From the NCBI GenBank assembly GCA_035280245.1, contig DATEGF010000309.1, forward strand, positions 1 through 6,779: a DNA stretch of 6,779 bases. The letters are read 5' to 3'. Below are positions 6,118 through 6,779 of this stretch, one piece after another. Below the pieces are notes generated by a model that did no database searches, was not told the DNA's origin, and saw only the letters and a list, made by a program, of their open reading frames with translations. A program made the translations under genes and the position numbers. Every line of letters starts with the position of its first letter. The first letter of the stretch is position 1. This DNA comes from DASZHJ01 sp035280245 (GTDB lineage: Bacteria > Pseudomonadota > Alphaproteobacteria > ATCC43930 > CGMCC-115725).

Positions 6118-6779
6118 CCGAAGCGGCGGCGGCGGCCCGCATCTCCGTGCGGGGCGCCGGCAAGCGCTACGATGCGCTCGAGGTGTTCCGCGGCGTCGAT
6201 CTCGAGATCGGCCAGCGCGAGATCGTGGCGCTCGTCGGCCCCTCCGGCTGTGGCAAGACCACGCTCCTGCGCTGCGTCGACGGACTCATTCCCCTGACCG
6301 ACGGCATGATTGCGATCGATGGCGCGCCGGTGCACGAGCCGCGCGCGGGTGTCGCGATGGTGTTCCAGCATTTCGGCCTGTTTCCCTGGAAGACCGTCTA
6401 CGACAACGTCGCCTACGGCCTGCGGCTCGCGGGCGCCATGCGCGGCGAGATCGCGGATAAGGTGCCGCATTTCGTCAATCTCGTGGGCCTCAAGGGGTTC
6501 GAGCAGGCCTATCCCTACCAGGTCTCCGGCGGCATGCAGCAGCGCTGCGGCCTCGCGCGAGCGCTCGCGACAGAGCCCGCGGTCATGCTGATGGATGAGC
6601 CCTTCGCGGCGGTCGACGCACAGACCCGCGAGATCCTGCAATTCGAGCTGCTGCGGATCTGGGACATGCGGCCCATGACCATGCTCTTCGTGACGCACTC
6701 GATCGAGGAGGCGGTGCTGATGGGCGATCGCGTGGTCGTGCTGAAGGGCCGGCCCAGTAGCGTCTTCGAGACCATCGCC
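6114..6779 (+). CDS. ABC transporter ATP-binding protein, nitrate/sulfonate/taurine type (cut by right edge)
   Basis: The frame from GTG 6114 is open to the window end, giving 222 residues of an ABC ATPase; this class is usually about 250-270 residues, so a short C-terminal piece is missing. All nucleotide-binding motifs are present: Walker A GPSGCGKTT (42-50), Q-loop Gln85 in MVFQHFGLFPWKTV, signature VSGGMQQR (137-144), Walker B VMLMDEP (157-163), D-loop AAVDA (165-169) and H-loop His195 in VTHSIEEAV. The FGLFPWKTVYDNV stretch and EEAVLMGDRVVVL ending are typical of the SsuB/TauB/NrtD group, which powers import of sulfonates, nitrate, taurine, pyrimidine precursors and similar solutes. The substrate cannot be read from the ATPase. 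The start overlaps the CMD stop by four bases (GTGA), with AGG at 6104-6106 seven bases upstream. A GCG repeat encodes a short poly-alanine N-terminus. Permease and binding-protein genes are expected beyond the edge. Confidence 0.93.
   Translation, partial: MTEAAAAARISVRGAGKRYDALEVFRGVDLEIGQREIVALVGPSGCGKTTLLRCVDGLIPLTDGMIAIDGAPVHEPRAGVAMVFQHFGLFPWKTVYDNVAYGLRLAGAMRGEIADKVPHFVNLVGLKGFEQAYPYQVSGGMQQRCGLARALATEPAVMLMDEPFAAVDAQTREILQFELLRIWDMRPMTMLFVTHSIEEAVLMGDRVVVLKGRPSSVFETIA

Noticed and set aside
1..6779. Mobile elements, CRISPR repeats, tRNA or rRNA genes, defence genes
   Set aside because: No transposase or integrase motifs, regularly spaced repeats or recognisable RNA genes were seen. 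Nearly every base is accounted for by housekeeping or transport genes in a consistent high-GC style.

Overview
The window is GC-rich and densely packed on the + strand. The genes fit an alphaproteobacterium, most likely a Rhodospirillales-like lineage. That placement rests on gene order and protein families, because there is no rRNA or other taxonomic marker here. The left three quarters carry a recognisable alphaproteobacterial housekeeping cluster: the tail of a DUF2948 gene, hisG, hisD, a UPF0262 gene, a low-molecular-weight phosphatase-like gene, maf, an RNase E/G gene and yacG. The right quarter opens a separate accessory unit: a carboxymuconolactone decarboxylase (CMD)/AhpD-fold gene whose stop codon overlaps the GTG start of an ABC-transporter ATPase. 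The ATPase runs off the right edge.

Layout. Bases 1-192 are the C-terminus of DUF2948. After a 63-base gap with a small hairpin, hisG and hisD follow with an 11-base overlap and supply the first step and the final two oxidation steps of histidine synthesis. UPF0262 starts 10 bases after hisD, the phosphatase 6 bases after UPF0262, maf overlaps the phosphatase by 4 bases (ATGA), and rng overlaps maf by 1 base (TGATG). yacG begins 15 bases after the rng stop, in the same reading frame. Such spacing suggests one co-transcribed, translationally coupled operon from hisG, or earlier, to yacG. The functions are mixed: histidine synthesis, nucleotide-pool sanitation or septum control (Maf), RNA processing (Rng) and gyrase protection (YacG).

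The 78-base gap at 5371-5448 is the only real break in the gene train. It holds a weak sigma70-like promoter candidate and a good ribosome binding site for the CMD gene. The CMD-ATPase pair resembles the start of an importer operon of the nitrate/sulfonate/taurine class, with permease and binding protein probably beyond the edge.

I do not see a new defence system, mobile element, CRISPR array or RNA gene. The points worth a second look are departures from expected patterns: an RNase E/G lacking the zinc-link cysteines and usual 5'-sensor residues, the absence of infA between the phosphatase and maf, small changes near the active sites of the phosphatase, Maf and CMD proteins, and an in-frame rng-UGA-yacG arrangement.
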